Below, piece by piece: positions 1 through 9,210 of a DNA stretch of 64,000 nucleotides. How positions within the stretch are numbered: the stretch's first letter is position 1; each line of letters opens with the position of its first letter. The stretch covers positions 30,489 to 94,488 of the forward strand of contig JAIUOR010000011.1 in the NCBI GenBank assembly GCA_020161795.1, given 5' to 3'. Source of the DNA: Actinomycetota bacterium (GTDB lineage: Bacteria; Actinomycetota; Actinomycetes; Propionibacteriales; Propionibacteriaceae). Position numbers and translations under genes: made by a program. The notes under the pieces were generated by a model, which worked only from the letters and a program-made list of their open reading frames with translations, made no database searches and had not been told where the DNA came from.

Positions 1-610
1 CCCACAGCGCCTGAATCGCCAGCATCGGACGCACCAGCGGCAGCACGATCTGCCAGAAGGTCCGGAGCCGGCTGGCGCCGTCCAGCAGCGCGGCCTCGTC
101 CAGCGAGACCGGAACGGTGTCGAAGTAGCCCTTCATCAGCCAGGTGTTCATCGGGATGCCGCCGCCGACGTAGGCCAGGGTCAGGAACCAGTACTGGTCG
201 AGCCCATGCACCAGCAGGGCCATCACGTAGAAGGCGGCGAAGGCGGCGGTGGTGGGGATCATCTGCGCGAGCAGGAAGAACTTCAGCGCCTGGGAGCGTC
301 CGGCGAAGCGGAACCGGCTGAAGGCGTATCCGGCCAGGGAGACCACGGTGACCTGCAGCGCCATCGTCGCGAGGGCGATCACCAGGGTGTTGCGGTACCA
401 CAGGAGATACGGGGTCTCGGCGAACAGCCGGGCGAAGTTGGCCAGCGTCCACTGGTCGCTCCACTCCAGCCGGAAGGCGATCAGGTTGCCGGGCTTGAAG
501 GCGGAGATCACGGTGATCGACAGCGGGTACAGGATCGCTACCGCCAGGCCGATCAGGAACAGGTAGCTGAACACCTGCAGCACCAGGGTGCGCGCGGCAG
601 AACGGGACAT
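1..610 (-). CDS. malG: Maltodextrin ABC transporter permease, MalG type (partial)
   Basis: This is the second inner-membrane permease of a binding-protein-dependent sugar importer. The start ATG is at 610 and the gene runs off the left edge, leaving about 203 codons. The visible part begins with a hydrophobic membrane segment. Near the window edge it carries the EAA loop that contacts the ABC ATPase ([16 protein letters not shown]). It is the last visible gene of the operon that starts with lacI at 5612 and begins 4 bases after malF ends. No ATPase gene is seen, which fits the common actinobacterial use of a shared MsiK-type ATPase encoded elsewhere. Assignment to family is firm; the maltodextrin substrate is inferred from the neighbouring GH13 enzymes. 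Confidence 0.9.
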   Translation of the reverse strand, partial: MSRSAARTLVLQVFSYLFLIGLAVAILYPLSITVISAFKPGNLIAFRLEWSDQWTLANFARLFAETPYLLWYRNTLVIALATMALQVTVVSLAGYAFSRFRFAGRSQALKFFLLAQMIPTTAAFAAFYVMALLVHGLDQYWFLTLAYVGGGIPMNTWLMKGYFDTVPVSLDEAALLDGASRLRTFWQIVLPLVRPMLAIQALW

Positions 611-614
611 CGCC

Positions 615-1904
615 TCACGCCTCCATCTGCAGGGACTGCGCCCGGCGGAAGATCAGGATCGACACACCGACGACGACGGTCGAGATCAGCAACAGGATGG
701 CGGCGGCGACCGAGTACTGGGGTGAGCCTCCGGTGGTGATCTTGTACACCCAGGAGATCAGGATGTCGGTGCTGCCCGCGCCGTTGCCGATCGACCCCGG
801 TCCACCTCCGTTGAACAGGTAGATCGTGGAGAAGTTGTTGAAGTTGCCGGTGTACTGCGTGATGAAGACCGGGGCGCTCACCAGCAGGATCCAGGGCCAG
901 GTGATGTGGCGGAACCGCTGCCAGCCACCCGCTCCGTCGATCCGGGCCGCCTCCAGCACATCCGTCGGGATCGACTGCAGGATGCTGGTCACCAGCATGA
1001 ACACGTAGGGGAACCCGAGCCAGCCCTGGATGCCGAGCAGCGCCACCTTGGTCCACAGCGGGTCGGTCTTCCAGGGGAGCGCACCGATCTCGACCCCGGG
1101 CAGCAGGTTGAACAACGGCAACACCTGGGTGTTGATCGCCCCCGCGGAGTCGTTGAACATGTTCGAGAAGCTCATGATCGTGATGAAGGCAGGCACCGCC
1201 CAGGGCAGCAGGAAGACCACCCCGAAGCCGCGCTTGCCGCGGACGAAGGGCTGGTTGGCCACCACCGCGGTGAACACCCCGAGCGCGATCTGCAGGGTGG
1301 TGGCGACGGCCGTCCAGGTCACCGTCCAGCCGAACACCTGAAGGAAGGTGCTGCGGTAGGAGGTCAGCAGGAAGATCTGGCCGAAGTTCTCCCAGCCCAC
1401 CCAGTCGAGCAGCCGGGCCGGTGGGATGTGCCGGAAGTCGTAGTTGGTGAACGCCAGGAACACCGTCACCACGACCGGGAAGACGACCGCGAAGACCATC
1501 AGCAGGTAGGCCGGGGCCACCACCAGCCAGGGAAACCCGCGATGCCCCAGCGACCTCCAGGTGGTCGCCCAGCCCCGCTCGGGCAGCCAGCCCGCCCGGA
1601 TCCGCCGGGCTGTGTGCACGGCGTCGCGGACGCTGGCCACGACCACGATGGCGAACACCGCGCAGATCACAAGCTGCAGCACGCCGGTGATCAGCATGAA
1701 CAGCGAGTTGTGCTGCATCGGGACGTCGCCGAGCGTCACCAGGTCGGCCAGCGCCCCGGCACCCCACACCGTGAACTGGACGACGAACACGACGGTCGCC
1801 AGGCCGAGGCCGATCGCTTTGGGCCACACCCTCAGGTAGGCGTGGCCCAGCCCGGGCACCAATCCCAGGAGCCCGGCCGCTGCGACGCGCGGGGTTCGGC
1901 TCAA
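615..1904 (-). CDS. malF: Maltodextrin ABC transporter permease, MalF type
   Basis: A 429-residue permease that pairs with MalG to form the membrane channel. The chosen start is TTG at 1904, which overlaps the TGA stop of the upstream amylase gene (TTGA); a longer reading frame exists but runs through the amylase gene. There are several hydrophobic segments, and the C-terminal third has the EAA loop ([17 protein letters not shown]) followed by a membrane segment. The N-terminal about 100 residues form an extra membrane block, typical of actinobacterial MalF proteins. The overlap with the amylase gene implies translational coupling. Confidence 0.9.
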   Translation of the reverse strand: MSRTPRVAAAGLLGLVPGLGHAYLRVWPKAIGLGLATVVFVVQFTVWGAGALADLVTLGDVPMQHNSLFMLITGVLQLVICAVFAIVVVASVRDAVHTARRIRAGWLPERGWATTWRSLGHRGFPWLVVAPAYLLMVFAVVFPVVVTVFLAFTNYDFRHIPPARLLDWVGWENFGQIFLLTSYRSTFLQVFGWTVTWTAVATTLQIALGVFTAVVANQPFVRGKRGFGVVFLLPWAVPAFITIMSFSNMFNDSAGAINTQVLPLFNLLPGVEIGALPWKTDPLWTKVALLGIQGWLGFPYVFMLVTSILQSIPTDVLEAARIDGAGGWQRFRHITWPWILLVSAPVFITQYTGNFNNFSTIYLFNGGGPGSIGNGAGSTDILISWVYKITTGGSPQYSVAAAILLLISTVVVGVSILIFRRAQSLQMEA

Positions 1905-3193
1905 GGGTCCACCCGGAACACGATCGCGGTTCCCGTCGAAGCCACTTGACCATCGACCACCCGCACCGGTCCGTCTCCGATCAGGTCGCGGTACTCCCCG
2001 TCCGTCACCCCCGGCACCGGCACCGCGCCGCTCTCGCACCGGAACGGGAAGATCCCGATCAGCGCGCCGGTCCGGTCGCGGTAGCTGGCCACCACCGTGT
2101 CGGCGCCGGGCGCGACCGTGAGCTGGTAGTCCCCCGCCGAGACCAGCGGATCCTGCTTGATCCGGCGGAGCCGCCGCAGCCAGTCGGTGATGTCGAGGGA
2201 CGGATCCCACACCACCTTCTCGATCTCGAACAGGCTGGGTTTGAGTTGCTCCTGCATCTCCTGTCCGGCGTAGAGCAGGGTCGCGCCCTTCTGGAAGTAG
2301 AGGAAGGCGGTCCAGTTGAGCAGTTCGGGCTGCTCGGCCAGGTAGGAGCGGATGCGCGGACGGTCGTGGTTCTCCAGGAACCGGAGCTTGACGTAGTTCC
2401 CGGGGTACCAGGCGTCCTGCAGGTTCAGCAGCTCGACATAGCGGCCGAGCGTGCCCTTCCCCTCGGCATAGTCGCGGAGCGCGTTGATGACGTCGTAGTC
2501 GTAGGTGACGTCGAAGGCGTCGTACATCTCACCGTCGGAGTGGCAGGCCACCCCGCGCGAGCGGTTGAGCCGGATCCAGTCGGGCTCGACCGTCTCGGCC
2601 AGCCACAGGAAGCCGGGCTTCAGCCGGGCGATCTCGGCACGCGCCCGGCGCCAGAACTCCAGTGGCAGCAGCGGCGCGACATCGCACCGGAAGCCGTCGA
2701 CGTACCGCGCCCAATGGCGCATGGTCTCCAGGTGGTACTCCCAGACCCCCGGCTGTCCGAAGTCGAGGTCGTAGACGTCCTCCCAGTCGGGGATCCGGCT
2801 ACGGAACTCGCCATTCGGCCCACGGACGTAGTACTCCGGATGCTCGTTGAACAGCCGGGCGTCCGGGGAGGTGTGGTTGAAGACGATGTCGAGCATGCAC
2901 CGCATCCCACGCTGGTGGATCTGCTCGACCAGGTCGACGAAGTCGGCCATCGTGCCGTACTCGGGGTTGATCCCGCGGTAGTCCGCGATGGCGTAGGGCG
3001 AGCCCACGGAACCCTTCATCAGTTCCTGCCCGCAGGGGTAGATCGGCATCAGCCAGATCACGTCGACCCCGATATCGCGGATCCGGTCGAGGTCGCGCGC
3101 CACCCCGGCGAAGTCGCCGCTGGCCGAGTGACTGCGGACGTAGACGCTGTAGATGAGCTGGTGCCGCAGCCGCGGGTCGGTATCGATGGCCAT
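1901..3193 (-). CDS. GH13 alpha-amylase family glycosidase, likely cytoplasmic
   Basis: A 430-residue GH13 hydrolase acting on alpha-glucans or maltodextrins. Conserved GH13 regions are all present: DIVFNHTS (region I), GFRCDVA with the nucleophile Asp, WLAETVE with the acid/base Glu, and FLENHDRPR with the transition-state Asp. There is no signal peptide, so it probably works in the cytoplasm on imported oligosaccharides. The ATG at 3193 is preceded by GAGGAG; the open frame extends further upstream but that part lies in the intergenic region and the next gene. It sits between the binding protein and malF. Cyclomaltodextrinase, neopullulanase or trehalose-synthase-like activity cannot be separated from the sequence alone. 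Confidence 0.87.
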   Translation of the reverse strand: MAIDTDPRLRHQLIYSVYVRSHSASGDFAGVARDLDRIRDIGVDVIWLMPIYPCGQELMKGSVGSPYAIADYRGINPEYGTMADFVDLVEQIHQRGMRCMLDIVFNHTSPDARLFNEHPEYYVRGPNGEFRSRIPDWEDVYDLDFGQPGVWEYHLETMRHWARYVDGFRCDVAPLLPLEFWRRARAEIARLKPGFLWLAETVEPDWIRLNRSRGVACHSDGEMYDAFDVTYDYDVINALRDYAEGKGTLGRYVELLNLQDAWYPGNYVKLRFLENHDRPRIRSYLAEQPELLNWTAFLYFQKGATLLYAGQEMQEQLKPSLFEIEKVVWDPSLDITDWLRRLRRIKQDPLVSAGDYQLTVAPGADTVVASYRDRTGALIGIFPFRCESGAVPVPGVTDGEYRDLIGDGPVRVVDGQVASTGTAIVFRVDP

Positions 3194-3278
3194 GGGTCTC
3201 CTCGTGGAAGCTGGCGGGCATGCCGGCTCCGAGAATGGTGCCGGCACACCCGTCAGTGCGCGAACGCGCGGTCGTGCC

Positions 3279-4562
3279 CTACTTGTACTTCGAAGCGATG
3301 GCCTCGGCGAACTCCGCGACACCCTGATCCAGGGCCTCGCGGACGGTGACGTCACCCTTGAACGCGTTGAACAGCGCGCTCTCCATGGTTCCCCAGAACT
3401 CCGACATCTCGGGGATGTTCGGCGCCGGCTCTGACAACGCGTACTGGGCGATGACCGCCTTGACCAGCTCGTCGTCGCCCTGCTGGATGGCGGCATGCAC
3501 TACCTTGTTGGCGGGCACCTCGTTCTTGAGGTCGTAGAGGGCCTGCTGGCTCGTCTCGGAGGTCAGGTAGTCGAGCAGCAGCTGGCCACCGTCCTGCTTG
3601 GTGGAGTAGTTGCTGACCACCGACGCCTTGCCGCCACCGAAGGGCCGGTACTCGTTGCCGTTGGGCAGCACCGGGATCTTGGAGACGCCGTAGTTGACGC
3701 CGGTGTCCTTGATCGCGGCAGCATCCCAGGGGCCGGCGATGATGGCCGCGGTCTTGCCGGTGGTGAAGTTCTGCAGGACGAGCTGCCCGTTGGTCTTGAT
3801 GTCGAGCATGCCGGTCGGCCAACGGTCGAACCAGGTCTTGGCGTACTCCACGGCTTCCACCGCGCCGTCGTTGTTCAGCCCGATCTCGTTCGGGTTGGTG
3901 CCGCTGTCGCCGAACACGTAGCCGCCGTAGCCGGCGATGAGTCCATAGACGATGTAGGGCGCGTTCCACGGGGCCAGGAATGCCACCGTCCGGTCACCCT
4001 CGGCGAAGTCGGACGACTCCGCGAGCTTCTCCAGTTCGGCGAAGGTCTCCGGGGGCGCGCTCAGCAGATCCTTGTTCCAGTACAGGATGATCGATTCGAC
4101 GATCGCGGGTTGGCCGTAGACCTTGCCCTCGAAGCTGACCTGCTTGACGTTGTTCTCGTAGAAACGATCGTCACCAGGTAGTTGCACCTCGGCGATCGTG
4201 CCCGCGGAGGCCAGCTGCCCGATCCGGTCGTAGGGGACGAGGGTGACATCCGGGCCGATGCCCGCGGCACCGTCGAGCGGCAGGCTGTCGAGGGTGTCCT
4301 GGGTCTCCCGCTCGTCGATGGTCAGGCTCCAGCCGGTCTCGGCTTCGAAGCCCGACTTGATCGACTCGATGTAGGGGACGTACTCGTTGCCCACCGCGAT
4401 CGTCAGGGTCTTGTCGACCGGGTCGGGTGCGGGGCTGCTCGGTGCGCCGGTGCCCGGCGCCGGGGAGGGGGACTGGGACGCGCAGCTGGCGGCCAGCATG
4501 GCCAGCGCCAGCGCGCCCATCAGGCCGGCGCCGAGGCGGGTGCGGATGTTCGTGGGATTCAC
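3279..4562 (-). CDS. malE: Extracellular solute-binding lipoprotein for maltodextrin (MalE type)
   Basis: A 427-residue substrate-binding lipoprotein that captures sugar outside the membrane and hands it to MalFG. It begins with a lipoprotein signal peptide (lipobox LAASC, Cys near residue 27), then a Pro/Ser/Ala linker and a family 1 solute-binding fold (for example the VTLVPYDRIGQLASAG and QPAIVESI segments). The start is only 3 bases after the lacI stop codon, so both are co-transcribed. An 85-base gap with short GC-rich inverted repeats follows before the amylase gene, which may lower expression of the downstream genes relative to the abundant binding protein. Confidence 0.9.
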   Translation of the reverse strand: MNPTNIRTRLGAGLMGALALAMLAASCASQSPSPAPGTGAPSSPAPDPVDKTLTIAVGNEYVPYIESIKSGFEAETGWSLTIDERETQDTLDSLPLDGAAGIGPDVTLVPYDRIGQLASAGTIAEVQLPGDDRFYENNVKQVSFEGKVYGQPAIVESIILYWNKDLLSAPPETFAELEKLAESSDFAEGDRTVAFLAPWNAPYIVYGLIAGYGGYVFGDSGTNPNEIGLNNDGAVEAVEYAKTWFDRWPTGMLDIKTNGQLVLQNFTTGKTAAIIAGPWDAAAIKDTGVNYGVSKIPVLPNGNEYRPFGGGKASVVSNYSTKQDGGQLLLDYLTSETSQQALYDLKNEVPANKVVHAAIQQGDDELVKAVIAQYALSEPAPNIPEMSEFWGTMESALFNAFKGDVTVREALDQGVAEFAEAIASKYK

Positions 4563-4565
4563 GCT

Positions 4566-5612
4566 CTACTCGCTTTCTGTTCTTGACGTGGAAGGGTCTG
4601 GGGTGACGCTGCCGGAACCGCGCAGCGCTAGGTGGGGTGTGAGCAGGTACTGCCGCGGCGAGGGCGACTCACCGTTCAGTTGGGCGAGCACCAGATCGAA
4701 GGCGGCTTCGGCAGCCTGGGTGAGTGGCTGCGCCACCGATGCCAGGTCGACGGCGGCCGCCACCGGGGTGTCGTCGAATCCGATCACCGCGCATCGCTGC
4801 CCGATGCGCCGGACGTGGGAGAGCGCGCCGAGCGCGAGGGAGTCGGAGGCACAGACGAACGCCGTCGGTTCGCTCTCGGCCAGCAGGGACTCGGCGGCGC
4901 GGCTCCCAGCGTCGACACCGTCACAGACGTGGCGCGCCAGATGCTCCCGCGACTCGGCGGAGACAACGTCCGCCATCGCGGTCGCCCACCCGGAGAGCCG
5001 CTCGTCCGCCAGGTCGGCGGAGCGGGGGAAGCCGACGTAGGCGATCCTGCGGTGGCCCAGCTGGAGCAGGTGCTCGGTGGCCAGCCGGGTGCCGGCCGCG
5101 CCGTCGACATCCACCCAGGCGTGCCGGTCGGCCTCGCTGAGCTGGGTCCACGGCCGGCCGAAGGTCACGAACGGCAGCCCTTGACTGGCGAGCCAGGCGG
5201 TCCGGGGATCCCCGGCGTGCGTCGAGGTGAGCAGGAAGGCATCGACGTTGCTGGCCGCGACCAGCTGCGAGTACTGGGCGATCTCGGCAGCATCGTCGGG
5301 CGCGGTGAACAGCATCACCCGATAGCTCTCCCGCTGGGCGGCGACGGTGAAGGCGTGCAGGAACCGGTCGAGTACCGCCCCGTTGATGCCGTCGGTCTCG
5401 GGCTGCAGGCGCAGGCCGATCACCCGCGAGCGACGGGTTCGCAGCTGGGCCGCCGCGGCGGACGGGGTGTAGTTGAGCTGCTCGATCGCCGCGAGCACAC
5501 GCTGACGAGTCCTGGGATCCACGATCTGCGGCGAGTTGATCGTGTTCGACACTGTCTGCCGCGACACTCCGGCCGCGGCCGCGACCGTGTTGATGGTTGG
5601 ACGGCCCGCCAT
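4566..5612 (-). CDS. LacI-family transcriptional regulator of the maltodextrin locus
   Basis: A 348-residue regulator with an N-terminal LacI helix-turn-helix (INTVAAAAGVSRQTVSNTIN) and a periplasmic-binding-like sugar sensor domain. The ATG at 5612 follows AGGAGG with good spacing; an in-frame start at 5654 would place the operator inside the gene. It is the first gene of the operon lacI-malE-GH13-malF-malG and is divergent from the debranching enzyme gene. Two palindromic sites of the form TTTGAWCGWTCAAA lie between the two genes and are the likely operators. It probably represses both directions until an alpha-glucan-derived sugar binds. Confidence 0.9.
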   Translation of the reverse strand: MAGRPTINTVAAAAGVSRQTVSNTINSPQIVDPRTRQRVLAAIEQLNYTPSAAAAQLRTRRSRVIGLRLQPETDGINGAVLDRFLHAFTVAAQRESYRVMLFTAPDDAAEIAQYSQLVAASNVDAFLLTSTHAGDPRTAWLASQGLPFVTFGRPWTQLSEADRHAWVDVDGAAGTRLATEHLLQLGHRRIAYVGFPRSADLADERLSGWATAMADVVSAESREHLARHVCDGVDAGSRAAESLLAESEPTAFVCASDSLALGALSHVRRIGQRCAVIGFDDTPVAAAVDLASVAQPLTQAAEAAFDLVLAQLNGESPSPRQYLLTPHLALRGSGSVTPDPSTSRTESE

Positions 5613-5628
5613 CGCACCTGCCTCCTGG

Positions 5629-5675
5629 TTTGATCGTTCAAAAGACGCTACCATGAGATGGTTTGAACGATCAAG
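5629..5675. promoter_or_regulatory. Paired LacI-type operators
   Basis: Two copies of the same palindrome, TTTGATCGTTCAAA at 5629-5642 and TTTGAACGATCAAG at 5662-5675, are spaced 33 bases centre to centre, or about three helical turns. They lie between lacI (minus) and the debranching enzyme gene (plus). The symmetry and position match LacI-family operators. Confidence 0.75.
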
Positions 5676-5697
5676 ACCCTTCGACCCGGGAGCGCAT

Positions 5698-7641
5698 GTG
5701 AGCCAACCGCAGCTTCACGACCTGACGGTCAGCTGGGCGGCACCCTCGCAGGTGTGGTCGGCACCGGATCACCAGATCCACGCCAGCGGCGTCCAGGGGG
5801 CCTGGTACGCCGACACCAGGGTGCTGAGCGAGGCGATCGTGACCATCGGCGACGTCGCCCCCCGGCTCCTGCGTGCCCACCTCGCCGAGCCGTCGCGTAC
5901 CGTCGGCAGGCTGCTCGCGGTCGACCCGCAAGGGCACCAGGACGCGGGCCTGGAGCTTCGCCGCGTCCGCAGCCTCACCCCGGAAGGAGAACTCCGGGAG
6001 CAGCTCACACTGCACCTGGCGCCGGAACGCACCTTCACCGGCACGATCGAGCTTCGGCTCGGCTGCGATCTTGCCGGCATGCCGGCGGCCAAGGCCGGAC
6101 GGCCCACCGCGCCGCTCCCCATCGGCGAAGACCTCGTGTGGCGTGGCGCCGATCGGTTCCGGGTCGAGGTGCGGCCCGGCCCGGGGGCACGAGCCGACCT
6201 GGCGGATCGGCGGCATCCTCGGCTCAGCTGGGACGTGGCCCTCCCCGCAGGCGGCACCTTCATGGCCGAGTGGAGCCTCCAGGTGACCGGGAATCCGGGC
6301 GTGGTCCGGCCGCCGGCCGGGGTTCCCGAATGGACGTCCGCCACCCTCCGGGCCGAGGACAAGCGTCTGGAACGCTGGTTTCACACCGCCCTGGGAGATC
6401 TGGCGGCCCTGCGGATGACCACCTCGCACGCTCCCGGCGAGACCTTCCTCGCCGCCGGCGCACCCTGGTTCTTCACCCTCTTCGGCCGCGACTCACTCTG
6501 GGCAGCGCGCATGCTCCTGCCGCTCGGTACCGAACTGGCCGGCTCGACCCTACGTGCGCTGGCAGCCGTCCAGGGCAGGCGTCACGATTCGGCCAGCGGC
6601 GAACAGCCCGGAAAGATCCCCCACGAGATCCGGCACGAGACCTGGCACGACGTCAGTGGCGCGGAACTCGCACCGGTGTACTACGGCAGCATCGACGCCG
6701 CCCCGCTCTGGATCATCCTGCTGGTCGAGGCGTGGCGACGGGGCTTACCGCCGGACGAGGTGCGCGCCCTTACGCCGGCGCTACTCGCCGCGCTCGACTG
6801 GATGCGCCACCACGGCTGCAGCGAGCGGGGATTCCTGGAGTACTCCGACCCTTCGGGCCACGGGTTGAGCAACCAGGGATGGAAGGACTCCGCCGAGGCC
6901 CTGCGCCGGCCGGACGGGACGCTGCCCAGCGCGCCCATCGCACTCTGCGAGGTGCAGGCCTATGCCTACCAGGCGGCGATGGGGGCAGCCGAGCTGCTCG
7001 AGGCACTGGGAGACCCGTCGGCACACCAGTGGCGTACCTGGGGTGGCGAACTGGCCGACCGCTTCCGAAGGGAGTTCTGGGCCAGGGACAGCCGGGGCAG
7101 CTACCCCGTGCTGGCGTTGGACGGCGCCGGGCAGAAGGTGGAGGTGGCAGCCTCGAACATGGGCCACCTGCTCGGGACCGGCCTGCTCACCCCTGCCGAG
7201 GAGGGCCGCGTCGCCGAACGCCTGCTGGCGCCCGCCTTGGACGGGGGCGGCATCCGAACGATTCCCGACACGCACCCGTGGTACTGGCCACTCAGCTACC
7301 ACGGCGGAGCGACCTGGCCGCACGACACCGCGATCGCGATCCGGGGGCTCATCCGCGGTGGCTTCACCTCCGAGGCGCTGGTGCTGGCCGAGCGGCTGCT
7401 CGCGGCAGCGGAGGCATTCGACTACCGGCTCCCGGAGCTCTACTCGGGCGATTCGACGACCCAGGGCTTCATCCCCCACCCCACGGCGTGCCTGCCCCAG
7501 GCCTGGTCAGCCGCCGCAGCCGTCGAGGTCGCCCTCGCCCTGCCGGGAGTCCAGATCGATGGCGAGCACAGCCTCACCAGCAGCAACCCCGCCGACGGAC
7601 AAGCGCGCGGGATCCACCTGACAGCTGCCGACTGCGGCTGA
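5698..7641 (+). CDS. Glycogen-debranching-type glycosidase (amylo-alpha-1,6-glucosidase family)
   Basis: A 647-residue protein with an N-terminal all-beta debranching-enzyme domain (LTVSWAAPSQVWSA onward, roughly residues 5-250) and a C-terminal six-hairpin catalytic domain. The latter includes the family signature APWFFTLFGRDSLWAARM, a GKIPHEIRHE segment and YWPLSYHGGATWPHDTA. Proteins of this kind hydrolyse alpha-linked glucan branches or related oligosaccharides. The GTG at 5698 is chosen because GGGAG lies 5 bases before it and the earlier ATG at 5653 falls between the two operators. It has no signal peptide. Its divergent pairing with the maltodextrin operon suggests shared LacI control. 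Exact linkage specificity is unknown. Confidence 0.82.
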   Translation: MSQPQLHDLTVSWAAPSQVWSAPDHQIHASGVQGAWYADTRVLSEAIVTIGDVAPRLLRAHLAEPSRTVGRLLAVDPQGHQDAGLELRRVRSLTPEGELREQLTLHLAPERTFTGTIELRLGCDLAGMPAAKAGRPTAPLPIGEDLVWRGADRFRVEVRPGPGARADLADRRHPRLSWDVALPAGGTFMAEWSLQVTGNPGVVRPPAGVPEWTSATLRAEDKRLERWFHTALGDLAALRMTTSHAPGETFLAAGAPWFFTLFGRDSLWAARMLLPLGTELAGSTLRALAAVQGRRHDSASGEQPGKIPHEIRHETWHDVSGAELAPVYYGSIDAAPLWIILLVEAWRRGLPPDEVRALTPALLAALDWMRHHGCSERGFLEYSDPSGHGLSNQGWKDSAEALRRPDGTLPSAPIALCEVQAYAYQAAMGAAELLEALGDPSAHQWRTWGGELADRFRREFWARDSRGSYPVLALDGAGQKVEVAASNMGHLLGTGLLTPAEEGRVAERLLAPALDGGGIRTIPDTHPWYWPLSYHGGATWPHDTAIAIRGLIRGGFTSEALVLAERLLAAAEAFDYRLPELYSGDSTTQGFIPHPTACLPQAWSAAAAVEVALALPGVQIDGEHSLTSSNPADGQARGIHLTAADCG

Positions 7642-7697
7642 AGCACCGAGCGGAAGCGGAGCGAATCCCGGAATGGCAGCGTTCCGGCACGCGCCGC

Positions 7698-8285
7698 TCA
7701 GCCCAACAAGGGCTGGATGCGCTCGGTCATGGCGGCTTCGCTCAGCGCACCGACCTCGATCGCCGCGATCGTGCCGTCGGCAGCGATGAAGTAGTGGCTG
7801 GGGACGCCGGTCACCCGGTAGAGCGCGCCGAGTTGACCGCTGGTGTCGACCACCTGGTGAAAGGTGAGGCCGAGCTGCGAGCCGTAGGCCGCGACGGCGC
7901 TGGCGGTGTCGGAGATGAAAACCGAGAGGACGACCAGATCGGCTCCGTAGCGTTCGTGCATGGCCTGGACGTCGGGCATCTCGGCCCGGCAGTTCGCGCA
8001 CCAGGTCGCGTTGAACAGCAGCCACACCGGCTTGCCACGCAGAGCTTCGAGATCGAGCTCGTCGCCCGCGATCGTGCGTGCGGCGAAGACCGGGGCGTAC
8101 TCCCCCACCTTGGGGACGGGAGCACCGCTGTCGGGCACCTCCACAGCGGAGACCTGGGAACCCTGCCGGAAGGCCTGCATCGCCCACAACCCGCCCAGCA
8201 CGACACCGACGATCGCGACCAGCACCACGACATTGACCCAGGCCGAGCCTCGGGTTCGCGGAGCCGCCATCGGCTGCTCAGGCAT
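7698..8285 (-). CDS. TlpA/ResA-type thiol-disulfide oxidoreductase
   Basis: A 195-residue membrane-anchored thioredoxin-fold protein. One N-terminal membrane segment (VVVLVAIVGVVLGGLWAM) is followed by an AhpC/TSA-Redoxin domain with the active site WCANC. In cytochrome c system II such a protein reduces the haem-binding cysteines of apocytochrome outside the membrane. It overlaps the ccsB stop and is the last gene of the nrf operon, which supports that job. A second ATG at 8270 is also possible as the start. Confidence 0.88.
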   Translation of the reverse strand: MPEQPMAAPRTRGSAWVNVVVLVAIVGVVLGGLWAMQAFRQGSQVSAVEVPDSGAPVPKVGEYAPVFAARTIAGDELDLEALRGKPVWLLFNATWCANCRAEMPDVQAMHERYGADLVVLSVFISDTASAVAAYGSQLGLTFHQVVDTSGQLGALYRVTGVPSHYFIAADGTIAAIEVGALSEAAMTERIQPLLG

Positions 8286-9210
8286 AGGAGTGCAGCCCGC
8301 CGAAGAAGTGGTTGCCGAAGTAGGCGAACAGCACCGCCAGGAAGCCCACCAGCAACAGCACCGCGCTGCGAGTGCCCTGCCAGCCGCGGGTCACCCGGGC
8401 GTGCAGGTAGGCGCCGTAGATCAGCCAGGTCACCAGGGCGGCGGTCTCCTTCGGATCCCAGCCCCAGTAGCGTCCCCAGGCGGTGTTCGCCCAGACCGCG
8501 CCCAGCACGATCATGATGGTCAGCATCGGGAAGGTCACGGTGGCGGCCTTGTAGCCGATGTCGTCGAACAGGTCGCGCGCCGGCAGGTTGCGCAGCCGCA
8601 GCTTCGGATGAAGCAGGTAGAGCGCCGCGGCGCCGCAGGAGACCGCGGCCGCTCCGTAGGCCAGGATCGCGAAGCCGACGTGCAGCGTGAGCAGCAGGTT
8701 GTTCTGCAGCGCGGGGATCAGCGGCTGGACGCCGGCATCCAGGCTCATCGCGTACAGCAGCAGCACCGCGGCGATCGGCAGCACCGCCAGCGACAGTGCG
8801 CGCACCTGATAGACGAACTCGACCACCAGGTAGGCGCCAAGGATGCCGAGCACGAACGAGACCGCGAACTCGTGCTGGTTGGAAAACGGACCATGACCGG
8901 TCAGCGACATTCGCAGCAGCACGTAGGCCAGCACGCAGACGAAGGCGATCGCGGCGAAGCCGGTGGCGTACCAGGCCAGCCCGCTCAGCGGGGCCCGGCG
9001 CCGCCGGCGGCGGGATCGATCCGGCACCGGTGACACCACCAGCGTGTCGGACGAGGGGACGCCGGCCGCCACCGTGACCCGCTCGGAGGTCTGGACCGCT
9101 GCTCGGCGCTGCCGGCTGGTGATGATCACTACATTGCAGATCAGCGCCAGCACCACGAACACCAGCGAGGCGGTGAGCAGGTACTCCGCCAGTTGCAGCA
9201 CCTCACTCAT
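8278..9210 (-). CDS. ccsB: Cytochrome c biogenesis protein CcsB/ResC (CcsA family haem handler)
   Basis: A 310-residue polytopic membrane protein of the CcmC/CcsA haem-handling family. It contains the WWD-type signature WGWDPKETAALVTWLIYGAYLHARV near the C terminus and conserved histidines in membrane loops. With ResB it forms the system II haem lyase that attaches haem to CXXCH motifs. The first about 80 residues include a basic linker (RSRRRRRR) between two membrane segments. Its start overlaps the resB stop by four bases (ATGA), so both halves of the lyase are translationally coupled. Confidence 0.92.
   Translation of the reverse strand: MSEVLQLAEYLLTASLVFVVLALICNVVIITSRQRRAAVQTSERVTVAAGVPSSDTLVVSPVPDRSRRRRRRAPLSGLAWYATGFAAIAFVCVLAYVLLRMSLTGHGPFSNQHEFAVSFVLGILGAYLVVEFVYQVRALSLAVLPIAAVLLLYAMSLDAGVQPLIPALQNNLLLTLHVGFAILAYGAAAVSCGAAALYLLHPKLRLRNLPARDLFDDIGYKAATVTFPMLTIMIVLGAVWANTAWGRYWGWDPKETAALVTWLIYGAYLHARVTRGWQGTRSAVLLLVGFLAVLFAYFGNHFFGGLHSYA

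Noticed and set aside
3194..3496. N-terminal extension of the GH13 enzyme
   Set aside because: The frame is open upstream, but this part lies in the intergenic region and the end of the binding-protein gene, and is Ser/Arg-rich shadow sequence. The ATG at 3193 has a good ribosome-binding site.
7668..7687. Short hairpin between the debranching enzyme and tlpA genes
   Set aside because: Only six base pairs (CCGGAA / TTCCGG) with an 8-base loop and no T-tract; too weak to call a terminator.
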